A stretch of DNA of 60,000 nt from Polytrichum commune (GCA_950295325.1 OX485805.1:29687501-29747500), one strand, 5' to 3'. Positions 25,601-34,725 are shown, counted from the first letter of the stretch. Notes: generated by a model not told the origin, from the letters alone. Numbers and translations: made by a program.

Positions 25601-28456
25601 ACCCCAATTCACCTGCATCAGATTAAGTAAAGGTACAACCAGTTCTAGCTCGATATAACAACGATGAGGGTTGTAATCGATCTCACTACCTGTCAACAAT
25701 TTCTTCTGCAATTCCCCTACATCTTTTTTTTTCTGCTGTATTACAGATGCTTAAAACATCAGTAATATTCCTGTGTTTGGGTAAGTCTGCTATAAGGTAG
25801 ATGGGTCTTAAGTGGCTACTGTTCTTAATCGGAGTTGTTGACATTCATTGGATACTCTAATTCGAGACTCCAATACACCAGAACTTCGATTTTGAAATAC
25901 ATGTATTGCAATCCTAACCTTACAGGAACATCAAAACCTTTAAGAGACAACAAGATCCGAGACAAAATGGAAACCCTAAAACTTGGGATGAAATATGGCC
26001 ATGGATGATTGAAATTTAGTTGTCTCGGATCCGAGACAACTAAGCCGTGAGACTGAGCCGTGAGACTGACCTCAGATCAGGAAAGACTACCCGCTGAGTT
26101 TAAGCATATCACTAAGCGGAGGAGAAGAAACTAACCTGGATTTACCGCGTATTGTCCAGGTGCCAGCCCTTGATCATCCTCGCTCAAATTCACGGTGGCT
26201 GAAATCGACCGACCCTGATCTTCTGTGAAAGGTTTGAGTGTGAGCATACCTGTTGGGACCCGAAAGCCTTGTCTCGGATCCGAGACAAGGCTTCATTGAG
26301 GCGCAAGGAACCTGACAGGTGGGATCCCCCGGTAACAAAGGGGAGCACCATCGACCGACCCTCATCTTCTGTGAAAGGTTTGAGTGTGAGCATACCTCTC
26401 TTAACCCGAAAGCCTTGTCTACCTCCCCCTCGAAATAAAGCCTTGTCTACCCGCTGAGTTTAAGCATATCACTAAGCGGAGGAGAAGAAACTAACCTGGA
26501 TTTCCCTAGTAACGGCGAGCGAACCGGAAAGTGCCCAACTTGAAAATCGAAGTTCAGACCTCAGATCAGGAAAGACTACCCGCTGAGTTTAAGCATATCA
26601 CTAAGCGGAGGAAAAGAAACTAACCTGGATTTCTCTAGTAACGGCGAGCGAACCGGAAAGTGCCCAGCTTGAAAATCGACGGGCTTCGCCCCTCGAATTG
26701 TAGTCTGGAGAAGCGTCCTCTGCAACGGACGTTCCCTGGAACGGGACGTCGGAGAGGGTGAGAACCCCGTCGAGTTCGGACCCTGTTGCTCCACGAGGCG
26801 ATGTCTGCGAGTCGGGCTGTTTGGGAATGCAGCCCTAAGTGGGAGGTAAATTCCTTCCAAGGCTAAATACAGGCAAGAGACCGATAGCGAACAAGTACCG
26901 CGATGGAAAGGAGGGCGCGGGGGTCGTGGAGCAGCTTTGGGCGTGAGCCCGAGTGAAACGGCCTCCGGTGCAGATCTTGGTGGTAGTAGCAAATATTCAA
27001 ATGAGAACTTTGAAGACTGAAGTGGAGAAAGGTTCCATGTGAACAGCAATTGGACATGGGTTAGTCGATCCTAAGAGATGGGGCAATCCTGTGTCAATGG
27101 CGCAATGTGCCCCGTGTATCGAAAGGGGATCGGGTCAATATTCCCGAACCGGGCCTCGGCAGTGGACGGCGACGTGGCCGAATCCAGAGACGCCGGCGAG
27201 GGCCCCGTGAAGAGTTCTCTTTTCTTTTTAACAGCCCGCCCACCCTGGAATCGGATCACCCGGAGATAGACACAGATCGTGTTACAGGAAAGGGCAGAGC
27301 AGCTGGCTAATGAGGGAAAGGCCAAAGCATATGCCAGTTCAATGGCGGAGAAGCAAACTCCCTCTCCGGACACGGGAAGGAGAAGAGAAGAGGGTGGGGG
27401 GGGGGGTAAAAGGTTTCTGGAAGGATGGATGGATGACCGGGACCAGGTGGGGGAGAGGCTAAAACTCACCACACTGGTCTCACTCACACAACCTCGAAAT
27501 CGACACTCTCCCCCTCAACTCACCACACATTTCCCACAAATGACGCAGTTTAGGGTTTCGGGTGAAGAAGCAGACTTGTGATTTGTGAGCAAGTATGCAA
27601 TGGAATGAGTCTACAAAAAAAATAATGAACAATCCGTGTAATGTAATTGTGAAGATGCTTCTCTATAGCAGTCGAGATTGTGAAGATGCTTCTCTAGGAT
27701 CCCACCCGACCTCGAAGCTGCACACTGAAACTCTCGCCAGGTTGGATGGTTCAATATCAGATTCCTCGCCTGAGATTTTCAAAAGAATCAGGAAAAATTT
27801 GCCCTTTCACCCTTGTCTCGGATCCGAGACAAGGCTTCATGTAGGTTGTTCTAGAGCGGGACCGCACACTATGAGGGATGTGTAAACCCGGCGAAGCCTC
27901 CTCTCCTCCAGAAATAATTACATAAGGCATTCAAAACTAATTACTAAAACCTACCTCTTCGGCAAGGGGAGATTGAGCCTCAATCGTTGGCTGATCTCCG
28001 GGGCATGCGTCCCCTAGGTCGCCAACTTCACAGGCAATACCCTGTGAATCATTCAACGAATGCTCAAAACCCTAATGATAAAAACCCTAGTGATCACAGT
28101 CAGAGTCACAAAAATGCAGGTTACGCAAAAAGCTCCGAGTTTTCTCAGCCATAGTTTAAGTCTATGAATACACAGCTTGGTCAATACGCGAACCCTCAAC
28201 AGACTACCCATAAACCATTGAGAATATTTACCTTGCAAATATCCCCTAATTCCTTAAAGTTCAAATGGTTTGTATCATTTGAGCTGCTATCAACCTCAAC
28301 AATTTGATTAAGAGCCATTTTTTCCCGTCGTCTCCGTTGAGCCTTCAGTTGCTTTGGCAGTGTAAAATGGCTACTTCGTCTTCTTCCTCTACCTCTACCT
28401 CTACATGATCTAAGAGCTCTTGGAACTACTGCGCTTGGAACCTCGCCCTCCTTCAT
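19661..28456 (-). CDS. ParB-like domain / beta-class DNA amino-methyltransferase-like protein (element-encoded, ten exons, two in-frame stops)
   Basis: Exons (minus): 28456-28232, 28041-27955, 23924-23332, 23225-23003, 22918-22715, 22322-about 22100, 21985-21209, 21139-20344, 20261-20051, 19958-19661. All junction phases agree except exon 6 to 7, which I could not resolve. Exon 1 encodes a basic RGRGRGRRR segment. Exon 3 encodes a ParB/sulfiredoxin-type domain (IPMKDVREP, then VWDGNHRHIAW at about 23490-23455). Exon 7 contains a Lys/Glu coiled coil. Exon 8 has motif IV-like VVDLVIFDVPED (DVPE at 20941-20930) and ends in motif X/I, EKSSNLL...IVMDLTASTG; exon 9 continues ASVRAS...IIAFEYD. The IV-before-I order is the beta class (N4-cytosine/N6-adenine type). 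DVPE replaces the usual catalytic [DNS]PP[YFW], so activity is doubtful. The C-terminus is acidic and serine-rich. TGA stops interrupt the frame at 22208-22206 and 21739-21737. ParB-methylase fusions are known from bacteria and phages. Confidence 0.75.
22633..22646. repeat. GATC-centred palindrome, 14-bp core (TCTCGGATCCGAGA)
   Basis: Lies in intron 5 of the methyltransferase-like gene. It keeps only the inner core of the 20-bp palindrome. Confidence 0.85.
24044..24691. repeat. Tandem array of five palindrome-bearing units, period about 149-168 bp
   Basis: Palindromes at 24044-24061 and 24355-24374 (TTGTTTCGG variants) and at 24201-24220, 24523-24542 and 24672-24691 (perfect TTGTCTCGGATCCGAGACAA). 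Each is preceded by related words (GAGCATTTTCAAAA, AATAGTACCCGTCCACCC), and most are followed by CCCATTTAA-type words. Spacings are 157, 154, 168 and 149 bp. The array lies at the 3' end of intron 2 of the methyltransferase-like gene, next to the exon that encodes the ParB-like domain. It may be a cis-acting array for an element protein (inference). Confidence 0.85.
24692..25275. other. Intron 2 of the methyltransferase-like gene, unassigned part
   Basis: No exon, palindrome or rDNA match recognised in this portion of the 4-kb intron. Confidence 0.35.
25276..25381 (+). repeat. 106-bp direct repeat, copy 1, around a 30-bp perfect palindrome
   Basis: The palindrome spans 25303-25332 (arms AAGCCTTGTCTCGGA and its complement). 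The whole unit, from AGTGTGAGCATACC to CGGTAACAAAGGG, is repeated essentially without change at 26237-26342, offset by 961 bp. This indicates a recent duplication within the element. Confidence 0.9.
25382..26015. other. Intron 2, unassigned part with one half palindrome
   Basis: AAGATCCGAGACAAAATGG at about 25951-25969 looks like a broken half of the palindrome. No other feature recognised. Confidence 0.4.
26016..26043. repeat. 28-bp perfect palindrome, GATC-centred
   Basis: TTAG plus TTGTCTCGGATCCGAGACAA plus CTAA. It lies 25 bp upstream of the first rDNA fragment. Confidence 0.9.
26068..26143 (+). rRNA. 25S rRNA 5'-end fragment 1 (pseudogene, inside the transposon)
   Basis: Matches the very start of plant 25S rRNA: GACCTCAGATCAGG, then CCCGCTGAGTTTAAGCATAT and AAGCGGAGGAGAAGAAACTA. 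It breaks off after CTGGATTTA. It is too short to be functional. Confidence 0.85.
26237..26342 (+). repeat. 106-bp direct repeat, copy 2, around a 30-bp perfect palindrome
   Basis: Palindrome at 26264-26293. The unit sits between rDNA fragments 1 and 2. A shorter partial third copy (GTGTGAGCATACCTCTCTTA, then CCGAAAGCCTTGTCTACC) follows at about 26387-26423. The flanking words ATCGACCGACCCT and TTCTGTGAAAGG are also duplicated (26205 and 26351 regions). Confidence 0.9.
26447..26550 (+). rRNA. 25S rRNA 5'-end fragment 2 (pseudogene, inside the transposon)
   Basis: Starts inside the conserved 5' end (CTACCCGCTGAGTTTAAGCA) and runs through CTAGTAACGGCGAGCGAACC to CTTGAAAATCGA. Fragment 3 starts 6 bp later in the same orientation. 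Confidence 0.9.
26557..27269 (+). rRNA. 25S rRNA fragment 3, internally deleted (pseudogene, inside the transposon)
   Basis: Positions 26557 to about 26908 follow the first few hundred bases of plant 25S (GAATTGTAGTCTGGAGAAGC, GGGAATGCAGCCC, GACCGATAGCGAACAAGTAC). The sequence then jumps. From about 26950 it continues with a later domain (GTGCAGATCTTGGTGGTAGT, CAAATATTCAAATGAGAAC, CATGGGTTAGTCGATCCTAA, AACAGCCCGCCCACCCTGGA) and stops after CGGAGATAG. The missing part is roughly a kilobase, judged from the usual 25S map. It lies antisense to the methyltransferase-like gene, in its second intron. Confidence 0.9.
27270..27810. other. Sequence after the rDNA fragments; possible captured 5' region of a host gene
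   Basis: Pyrimidine/purine-biased DNA with a G11 tract (27396-27406) and a TTTAGGGTTT telo-box-like word at about 27550. An open frame starting near 27279 has low-complexity translation (Gly run, Pro/Arg) and I do not call it a gene. Confidence 0.3.
27811..27834. repeat. 24-bp perfect palindrome, GATC-centred
   Basis: CC plus TTGTCTCGGATCCGAGACAA plus GG, preceded by CCCTTTCA as in the tandem-array units. It is the copy nearest to exon 2 of the methyltransferase-like gene. Confidence 0.9.
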
Positions 28457-29225
28457 GTGTCTGATTCACAATCACACCACAACTAGTCACTACTAGAAAC
28501 GAAATAGAAGCCAAGGATAATGTACATTGTCATTTCAATAGAATGACTCATTATTCTCTTCAAATTGCTTTAGGGTCTTCCCATCAGATACTTCACTAAT
28601 GGTTCATGATTAATATTTTCAGATCATGGCTCATGATTATATTTAGATAAACATTCTCATTGTTATTATTAGAGTACTTCTACACGATGTTCTCAATACA
28701 GGTCTTCCAAAACAAACAAGTATAGCAATGGATAATTATAAAGCATCTAATTAGCTCATAGGACAAAGTACGATCGTCACGCAATTTTAAGTATCTAGGA
28801 TCTAACAGATTTAAGTGACTATGAATAGTGGTCTTAGCTTGCATGCCTTAGAATAGAGTCATGAACTCCATTTCAGTGCTATTAAAGGACATCTATAATT
28901 TTGGCATAAATACGGCCGGATGTTATTATTGTATCACCTAACACCTTTATGCTTGGTGGTCTCAGCCGTCAATGGAATTCTTAATTTCAATGCTTTATAA
29001 AATATGCTTTGCCTCTTTCAACACCTACTTTACAGATCATTGTCATATACAACAAATATTCTATTGAGCTTCCACCCACTATCTATAGTGTGACCACAAG
29101 GTCTACAATCCCATCCTTGGTGAGATATATAATGAGCATATCAATTGAAACCTTACATCTTCTTCTAAGCATTTTCTTATTCAAAGCATGATTGTACGTC
29201 TTCCATCTTCTATAGCACACTTAGA
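28457..29225. promoter_or_regulatory. Divergent promoter region of the transposon
   Basis: 769 bp separate the start codon of the methyltransferase-like gene (minus) from that of the transposase (plus). A TTTATAAAAT word at about 28994-29003 could be a TATA box for the transposase. None is obvious for the other gene. A shared intergenic region would allow co-regulation of the two genes. Confidence 0.5.
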
Positions 29226-32200
29226 ATGGCTTCTCTTAGATCCCACGCTGGAGGTGTTCCATTTGTGATGTCTTTGGGCCCAGACGACAAGGTAGTTGTC
29301 CATGAACAACTTCTTAGTCTTAGGTTTGGTTTCAGATCTGGTACAATTTATGTGGAAGAGGAAGTGTTTGATGCTAATGGAGAGTTATGTGAGTCTATAT
29401 TTCAGGTCAAGGATAGTACTGATGAGGGCTATGTCTGGAATTTAACAAGTGGTACTTACAAAGTGTACGGTTTATCAGATGTTCAAATGTCCGGGTCTAC
29501 TATAATCATGACACCTCCTACTTCCACATCAACCGTTCATGTACCTGGTCTAGCTACTGTCAAAGTCGAACTGACTGAATCAAATGTACATATATTGAGT
29601 GATTCAGACGATGACAATGTTAATGAGATCAAGCTAAGTGACATTTCAAGTAATCCATTTCAGTCACGTGGCTTGCTTGGATCCGCACGTCCATTTCAGC
29701 ACCATAGTCGCTCAAGTGTGTCACCGTCACTCTCTTCATGACATCCACCTATTCATCCTAATTGTAGGAAGAGTCGTAGTATCTTATTTGCTATTAGAAA
29801 GACTGCCTCTAGAAAGGGTTCTTGTTCAGAGCTTTCACGAATAGATTTTGACAATATTGATCACGAACAAGTCAAGTATTTACCTCCAACTTATGACGGA
29901 GAGAAGATATTTGAGTTGCCTCCTCTTCCTGAAGGAATTCCAACTCAATTTGGAGGTAGTATGGATGGAATGAGCAAACAATACGATGGCCATACGTGGT
30001 GCAAAACCATCACAACTAATATCAAGAATGAATTTGGCCTTACCTATCATAGGTCCTCTTGTACTGGACACCTTGAGTGCCCAAACCAGAGTTGTGATTA
30101 CATCTGCAGGAACAATGGCAAGGTAAACTGCACAGAGTGGTCTGGAGTGGCTTTGATACCATTTTCAATTGGAGGGGGTCCAAGTGAGAAATCCACATTA
30201 GCGTGTAAGGTTTGTCAAACACCTCCCATTTGCTTAGCATTATGTGATGCTAGAATCTACCATGTGTCGTCCAATGACAATGATGTCACTCGTGCTGCAA
30301 TCCACTTAGGATGTCACAATCATCCAGTATCTCAAGGAACATGTCAAGATTCCATGGACATTATGTATGATTGTGTTGCCAAGGAAGTCCAGAAGACTCC
30401 TAATGCAAAGAACTCTGCTATCATCATGGCGGCAAGTAAGAACTATCTTGCGGATGCCTTGATTCGTCCAACTCCAGGCGGAAGCAACCTTCAAGGAGCA
30501 TCTATGGATGTTGTTATGGACCAATTTGAGACGCTTACTTCACCAAACTTACGCAACTTCGTATCTGGAACAAAGAGATTCTTCCGTCAAGGGAGAGGAG
30601 TTACGGATAGCATTCTCGAACTCAAAGACTACTCCAACTTTGTTTTCATCCACCAAAATCAATTTCCAGGTCAAAACAAGGGAAAGGTATTTGTTTTCAA
30701 GATGTCCGTGGACCGTCCAGGGAGTGGTGTGGACTTGGTGAAGCGCATGCAACCCGGCGGTGACCTTCAAGATTGTTGGGTCATGTTCGACCATGTGAAG
30801 CGTGTTTCTAGTTGGACTACTATGGCATGCCATGTCTACGACAGCAAGTACTGTAAGGTAATGACCATTGCCCTTTGTGATATGCAATCTGAGGATGCAG
30901 AAGCCCAAGAGTTGTTTTGGCTTCATCTGAACGAAGTTATGCGGAAGAATGGATTAGAGACTACAAACTTCAAGGGCTTCATGGCTGATAGTGTTGGAGC
31001 CAATTGGCACGCCGTTCGCAAAGTATATGGCAACGGAGATCCCAACAAATGCATGGAGAACCGGGAGCGGACATGTTTGTTTCACTGGACAAAGTGCCTT
31101 CAAAGAGCCACCTCTAAAAACATTCTACCGGGTTTTCAAGACCAACACATCGCTATGTGCAAAGTCTGGAAGGATGTTAAGTCTCAAGAAGCAGAAGCGC
31201 AGTATAACGTCATTCGGAGTTGGTGGCTTTCATCTGGTGCTACAACAGAGGATGGAAGGCGTTCTCTAAATGACTGGATGGCATTCTGGCACTTTCGCTA
31301 CAGACAATGGGGCGGCTCTATGCAACTTGTAAGTTTGTGCATCACTTCACATGTTTTAATACACTAAACCTTCACTGTAATTTATATCGTTAGGCCATTA
31401 CTCATCTTTGCATGTGGTTTCTCCAGGACCTCACTCTTGACGAGAGGGCGGACATGCCTTCTTGCAATCTAGCGGAAACTGTCCACAACAGATGGCTACA
31501 ACAGTCCGGAAACACAATGACATGTTTGTACGAGGCTACGGTGGACGATCTTGTTCGTGCTTTCATGCAGATTACAAGCTACCGATTTTGGTTGAAAGGG
31601 GGGAAGGGAGGAAAGGGACCAGACAAATCTGAACTTCGTTTACGCCATGCACAACGCTCTGGAGACCCTAAGCTAATAGCTGAGGCGGTTAACTCTTACC
31701 CTGGGGCTGCAGATCTATTGACCAAGAAAGGAGGCCTTGAGGGCGCAAAGATTTTTGGGTCCACAAAACGAAAGTTAGATTTGCCACCAGGATCAAGTCA
31801 TGATTCACATCGGTCGGATACAGTGAATTACTCTATTCCACGTGATGGTACCAGGTCCACTAAAGCACGCATTGAGGAGGCTCTATCTAAACCTAACTCG
31901 GGCGTCCAACACACTACCTCCGTTTTGGAGACCAACTACGATCCTTTGAAGTAGCACATTGCCCGTCTTTCAAGCAAATCCGCATGGAAATGCCATGCCA
32001 TGTGTGCTCATACTAATGAGAAATGCGATACCAGAGTAGGACAAGGTCCACATGGCACCCCTGCCCCTACGTATGTTGGCGATAAGAAGGGGTACAAAAC
32101 TCATCGAACTATTTCTACAGAATTTTGGTTTTGTGCAGATGACATTAATCGATGTGTGAAGGGGACCAAGAAATCCTTTGTGGTAGGTTGGCCATCTGTT

Positions 32201-32797
32201 CCTATGACCTGGCCTGTGAAGAAGGGTACAAACTTAACTATGAAGGAAATCTTGGCTCTAGAAGAGGCAGGTTTCCAACTCCAACAACGTGGTGCCTTAT
32301 CTCCGCGCCGTCAATTCCAGAATGCAGCAAACATGCCACTTCCAAGATCACATTTCCCAACTCCTGTGAATCCAGACTCACATCCTACAACTCGAGACGG
32401 TTTTGCCATCAGAAGAAGCTCAGATGCACCCACTCCTAAGCATCGCAATAAGTGGAGCAGTGCAGGACTTATGAACAATTGTCATGTGACAAGCGTTACG
32501 TCCATACCATACCCTGCATATGGGTGTGTTATATCCATGGATAGTGGTAATGGAAAGGTGTATTGTATTACCATCACCGATTTACCGGGATGTACCTGCC
32601 CCGATTTCATGAAGATGACATTAGAGACCTTAGGAAAGAAGGGTCAATGGAGGTATTGCAAGCATGTGTACTACATCTTTCGCTATTTCTGCAAGATGGA
32701 TTACAAAGTGGACACTTTCATGCACGCACCCAGCTTTAGCTACAATGAGGTTATGCATATTTTAGAACTTGCTAAAGTTGTTGAACCACTTGTGTAG
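29226..32797 (+). CDS. Mutator-like (MULE) DDE transposase with N-terminal zinc region and C-terminal SWIM finger; two in-frame stops
   Basis: Exons 29226-31328 and 31427-32797 join in phase 0 across a 98-bp intron (CTT/GTAAGT, TTTCTCCAG). The product would be about 1157 residues if the stops are read through. A SUMO-interaction-like VHILSDSDDD lies near residue 120. Residues about 255-370 carry paired Cys/His ending LGCHNHPV, like WRKY-GCM1/FLYWCH fingers of MULEs. The catalytic domain has D522 (VMFDHV), D588 (FMADSVGANW), C617-x2-HW and a candidate E718 (NLAETVHNRW). The SWIM finger is CTC (1090-1092) with YCKH (1112-1114). TGA at 29739-29741 and TAG at 31952-31954 interrupt an otherwise continuous frame. 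The enzyme would cut and join element ends in the nucleus; this copy is probably a recent pseudogene. Confidence 0.85.
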
Positions 32798-33380
32798 TTC
32801 CTTGACTTCCTTCATGCTTCAAGGTGCTTGGTAGTGATCTTTTTAGTTGGGGAATCCCATCTTCAAATAGCGGAATTGATTTGAATTGCCTTTGATTTGT
32901 ACTTGAATCTGCACATTATTAAAAGATCATATTTATGAAACCATGAATTTTCCAATCTTGGATACAAAAGGATTGCCACGAAAATGACTATTTTTCTCTA
33001 TTTTTTATTCTCAATTGTGACTATAGAATATTCTTGTCTCGGATCCGAAAGGACATGGACAAAAAAAATTCATTTTTTTTATTATCTGTTTTCTTTTTTT
33101 TGAGTTTTCATGGATAATACTTAAAATTTTAATTTACATTCTTATTCCCTTATTTTATGTTCCCTATTATTTTGGAAGTTTTTTTTCTAAATTTTTTTTT
33201 TGTTTTCTTCCGTTTCTTTTTATGGATGGTTTTTTCAAAAGTTTATAATTTCTTCCACTCCACGGTTATAGGCACCATCCACAGTTAAACGTACCATCTA
33301 CTTTTAGTCATATTTGTAAAGAAACTATACGAAGAGTCCTACTCGGTGTAAGAATTAAGTCAAATATTCTGATTTTTTTT
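32798..33380. other. Right subterminal region of the 14.5-kb element
   Basis: Downstream of the transposase stop. T-rich, with a degraded palindrome copy (TTGTCTCGGATCCGAAAGG at 33034-33052). No other feature. Confidence 0.5.
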
Positions 33381-33397
33381 TTAAAAATCAAATTTTC

Positions 33398-33432
33398 TGC
33401 TCACCGCTCGCCGCTCACTGCTCACCGCTCAC
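33398..33432 (-). repeat. Heptamer array in the right terminal inverted repeat (5 units)
   Basis: Read on the minus strand, five GTGAGCG/GTGAGCA/GCGAGCG units, one fewer than at the left end. Confidence 0.85.
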
Positions 33433-33447
33433 AAGATAGCGTCGCTG

Positions 33448-33457
33448 GCTTCAAGGG
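33448..33457. repeat. Right target-site duplication of the 14.5-kb element (GCTTCAAGGG)
   Basis: Identical to 18914-18923. Confidence 0.8.
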
Positions 33458-34439
33458 AAGACATGAAGGCATGATTTGTCTGAGCACCTTTGATTAGGAC
33501 TGTTTGGCAAAGAATCATTCATTGTGGTTTATTGTGGGTGTGTGGATGTTGCACCTCAAAACCGCACTAGGGTTTTCTCTAGGGGAGCCCATAATGATGC
33601 ATGGGGATAGGTCTCGTGAGCAGCCATTCCTGAGCCTTTGAGGCCACTTCACACACGAGACTGAGAGCCCGTGACCATTACACTTCAAGCACTCTCACTG
33701 GTGGAAAAGACGGAGCCCATTCAAGTTCGCTTCACACCACGCTTGAGGGACCGACGGAGTATGTGAATGCAAGATTGATGTAAAGTCTACATGGGTTCCT
33801 ACATGGCATCAAATGGATCATGTTACATGGCCACTTGGACTATTTTCAAAAACCACCTCTTGGAAGTAGGCCTAACACAAAACCGGGAGACCACAACACT
33901 CCAAACGCTCACAACTGTCGATTTATTCTATTTATCATGTATGAGGACCCGCATGAATAGAAATTCATTGAAATAGCATTTGGTTAAGGGTCCAGTCACA
34001 TGTGGCTTCACACTACAGTTGAGGATCCGTGACCACACTACATGATTTTGGAGGTGTCTCGGGACGGCCTCTAGACACTTTCTTTTGGGCTCTCAGAGTT
34101 TCATGGTCATAGCTCTTGGCTTGTGTGTGAAGTGGCCCTTATACAGAGGTGCTAGAAAGAAAATGTTGAGAACTACAGATTTCCTCCCCTCCTATGTGCA
34201 CTGATAATATTAGGTATTCTTTGCTCAGCTAGTAAAATCCCCTTGTTTTGGTGTACACAATGATCTTCACATAGATGAGTTTACCATAACACATTGAATT
34301 TCTATCCAACTTTATCTCAAACCAGGCGAGGGGGAATTTTTTTTTTTTAAATAAAAAATAAAATCACTTTATAGGGAAACATCCTGTGAGCTCCATGTAA
34401 GCATTTTTGAAATTTCATGTGTGGTAGTTTCTTGTGATT
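33458..34439. other. Intergenic DNA, nothing recognisable
   Basis: CTTCACAC-type words recur (33649, 33729 and 34007 regions), but I see no gene or defined element. Confidence 0.35.
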
Positions 34440-34725
34440 TTAATTTAGAGTCAAGGCATCCATAACCGATCACTTAGGAGATTTTGCGCCAAAAATGGAG
34501 AAATGTAGGGTTGTGCACAATTTTACCATGTAGGAAGATAGAAATGAGGAGGATTGTAATGTTTCTAGTAATTTTATTCCTTAAGTTGAAATTTATGTGA
34601 ATTTTTGAAACCAAAAGTTGGTCCAAACATATAATTACCAATGTCTAGGGTCTGCCATAATTGCATTTTGACCGTTCATTCCTCCTCATTTTAGCACTCA
34701 AAACTAGGACATGTGTCATGGCATT
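34440..34725 (+). repeat. Left member of a roughly 290-bp inverted repeat pair
   Basis: Matches the reverse complement of 41625-41935 with many substitutions. Shared words include GAGATTTTGCG, AAGATAGAAAT.AGGAGGA, TTTTATTCCTTAA, AAAAGTTGGTCCAAA and CATGGCATTATTGATT. Similarity stops abruptly at both ends. These may be the ends of one 7.5-kb element or two inverted copies of one repeat. Confidence 0.65.

Larger units (their letters stand above)
18924..33447 (+). mobile_element. 14.5-kb Mutator-like transposon carrying a SWIM transposase and a ParB-methyltransferase-like gene
   Basis: The left end CAGGAATGCTATCTTGTGAG and the reverse complement of the right end CAGCGACGCTATCTTGTGAG pair as terminal inverted repeats of about 65-75 bp (left about 18924-18998, right about 33381-33447). 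They are followed by heptamer arrays and then AGAAAATTTGA. The flanking 10-bp duplication is perfect. Inside are a plus-strand DDE transposase (29226-32797), a divergent minus-strand ten-exon ParB-methyltransferase-like gene (28456-19661), about ten GATC-centred palindromes, and rDNA fragments within a 4-kb intron. The identical duplication and the absence of frameshifts in about 7 kb of coding DNA suggest a fairly young copy. In-frame stops in both genes suggest it is no longer autonomous. Size and cargo are unusual for a plant MULE. Confidence 0.85.

Noticed and set aside
26576-27487. Open frames up to 157 codons on the minus strand
   Set aside because: They run antisense through captured 25S rDNA and its flank.
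18924-33447. Reading the 14.5-kb block as two separate host genes with chance inverted flanks
   Set aside because: The inverted ends, heptamer arrays, exact 10-bp duplication and confinement of the palindromes all fit a single mobile element.
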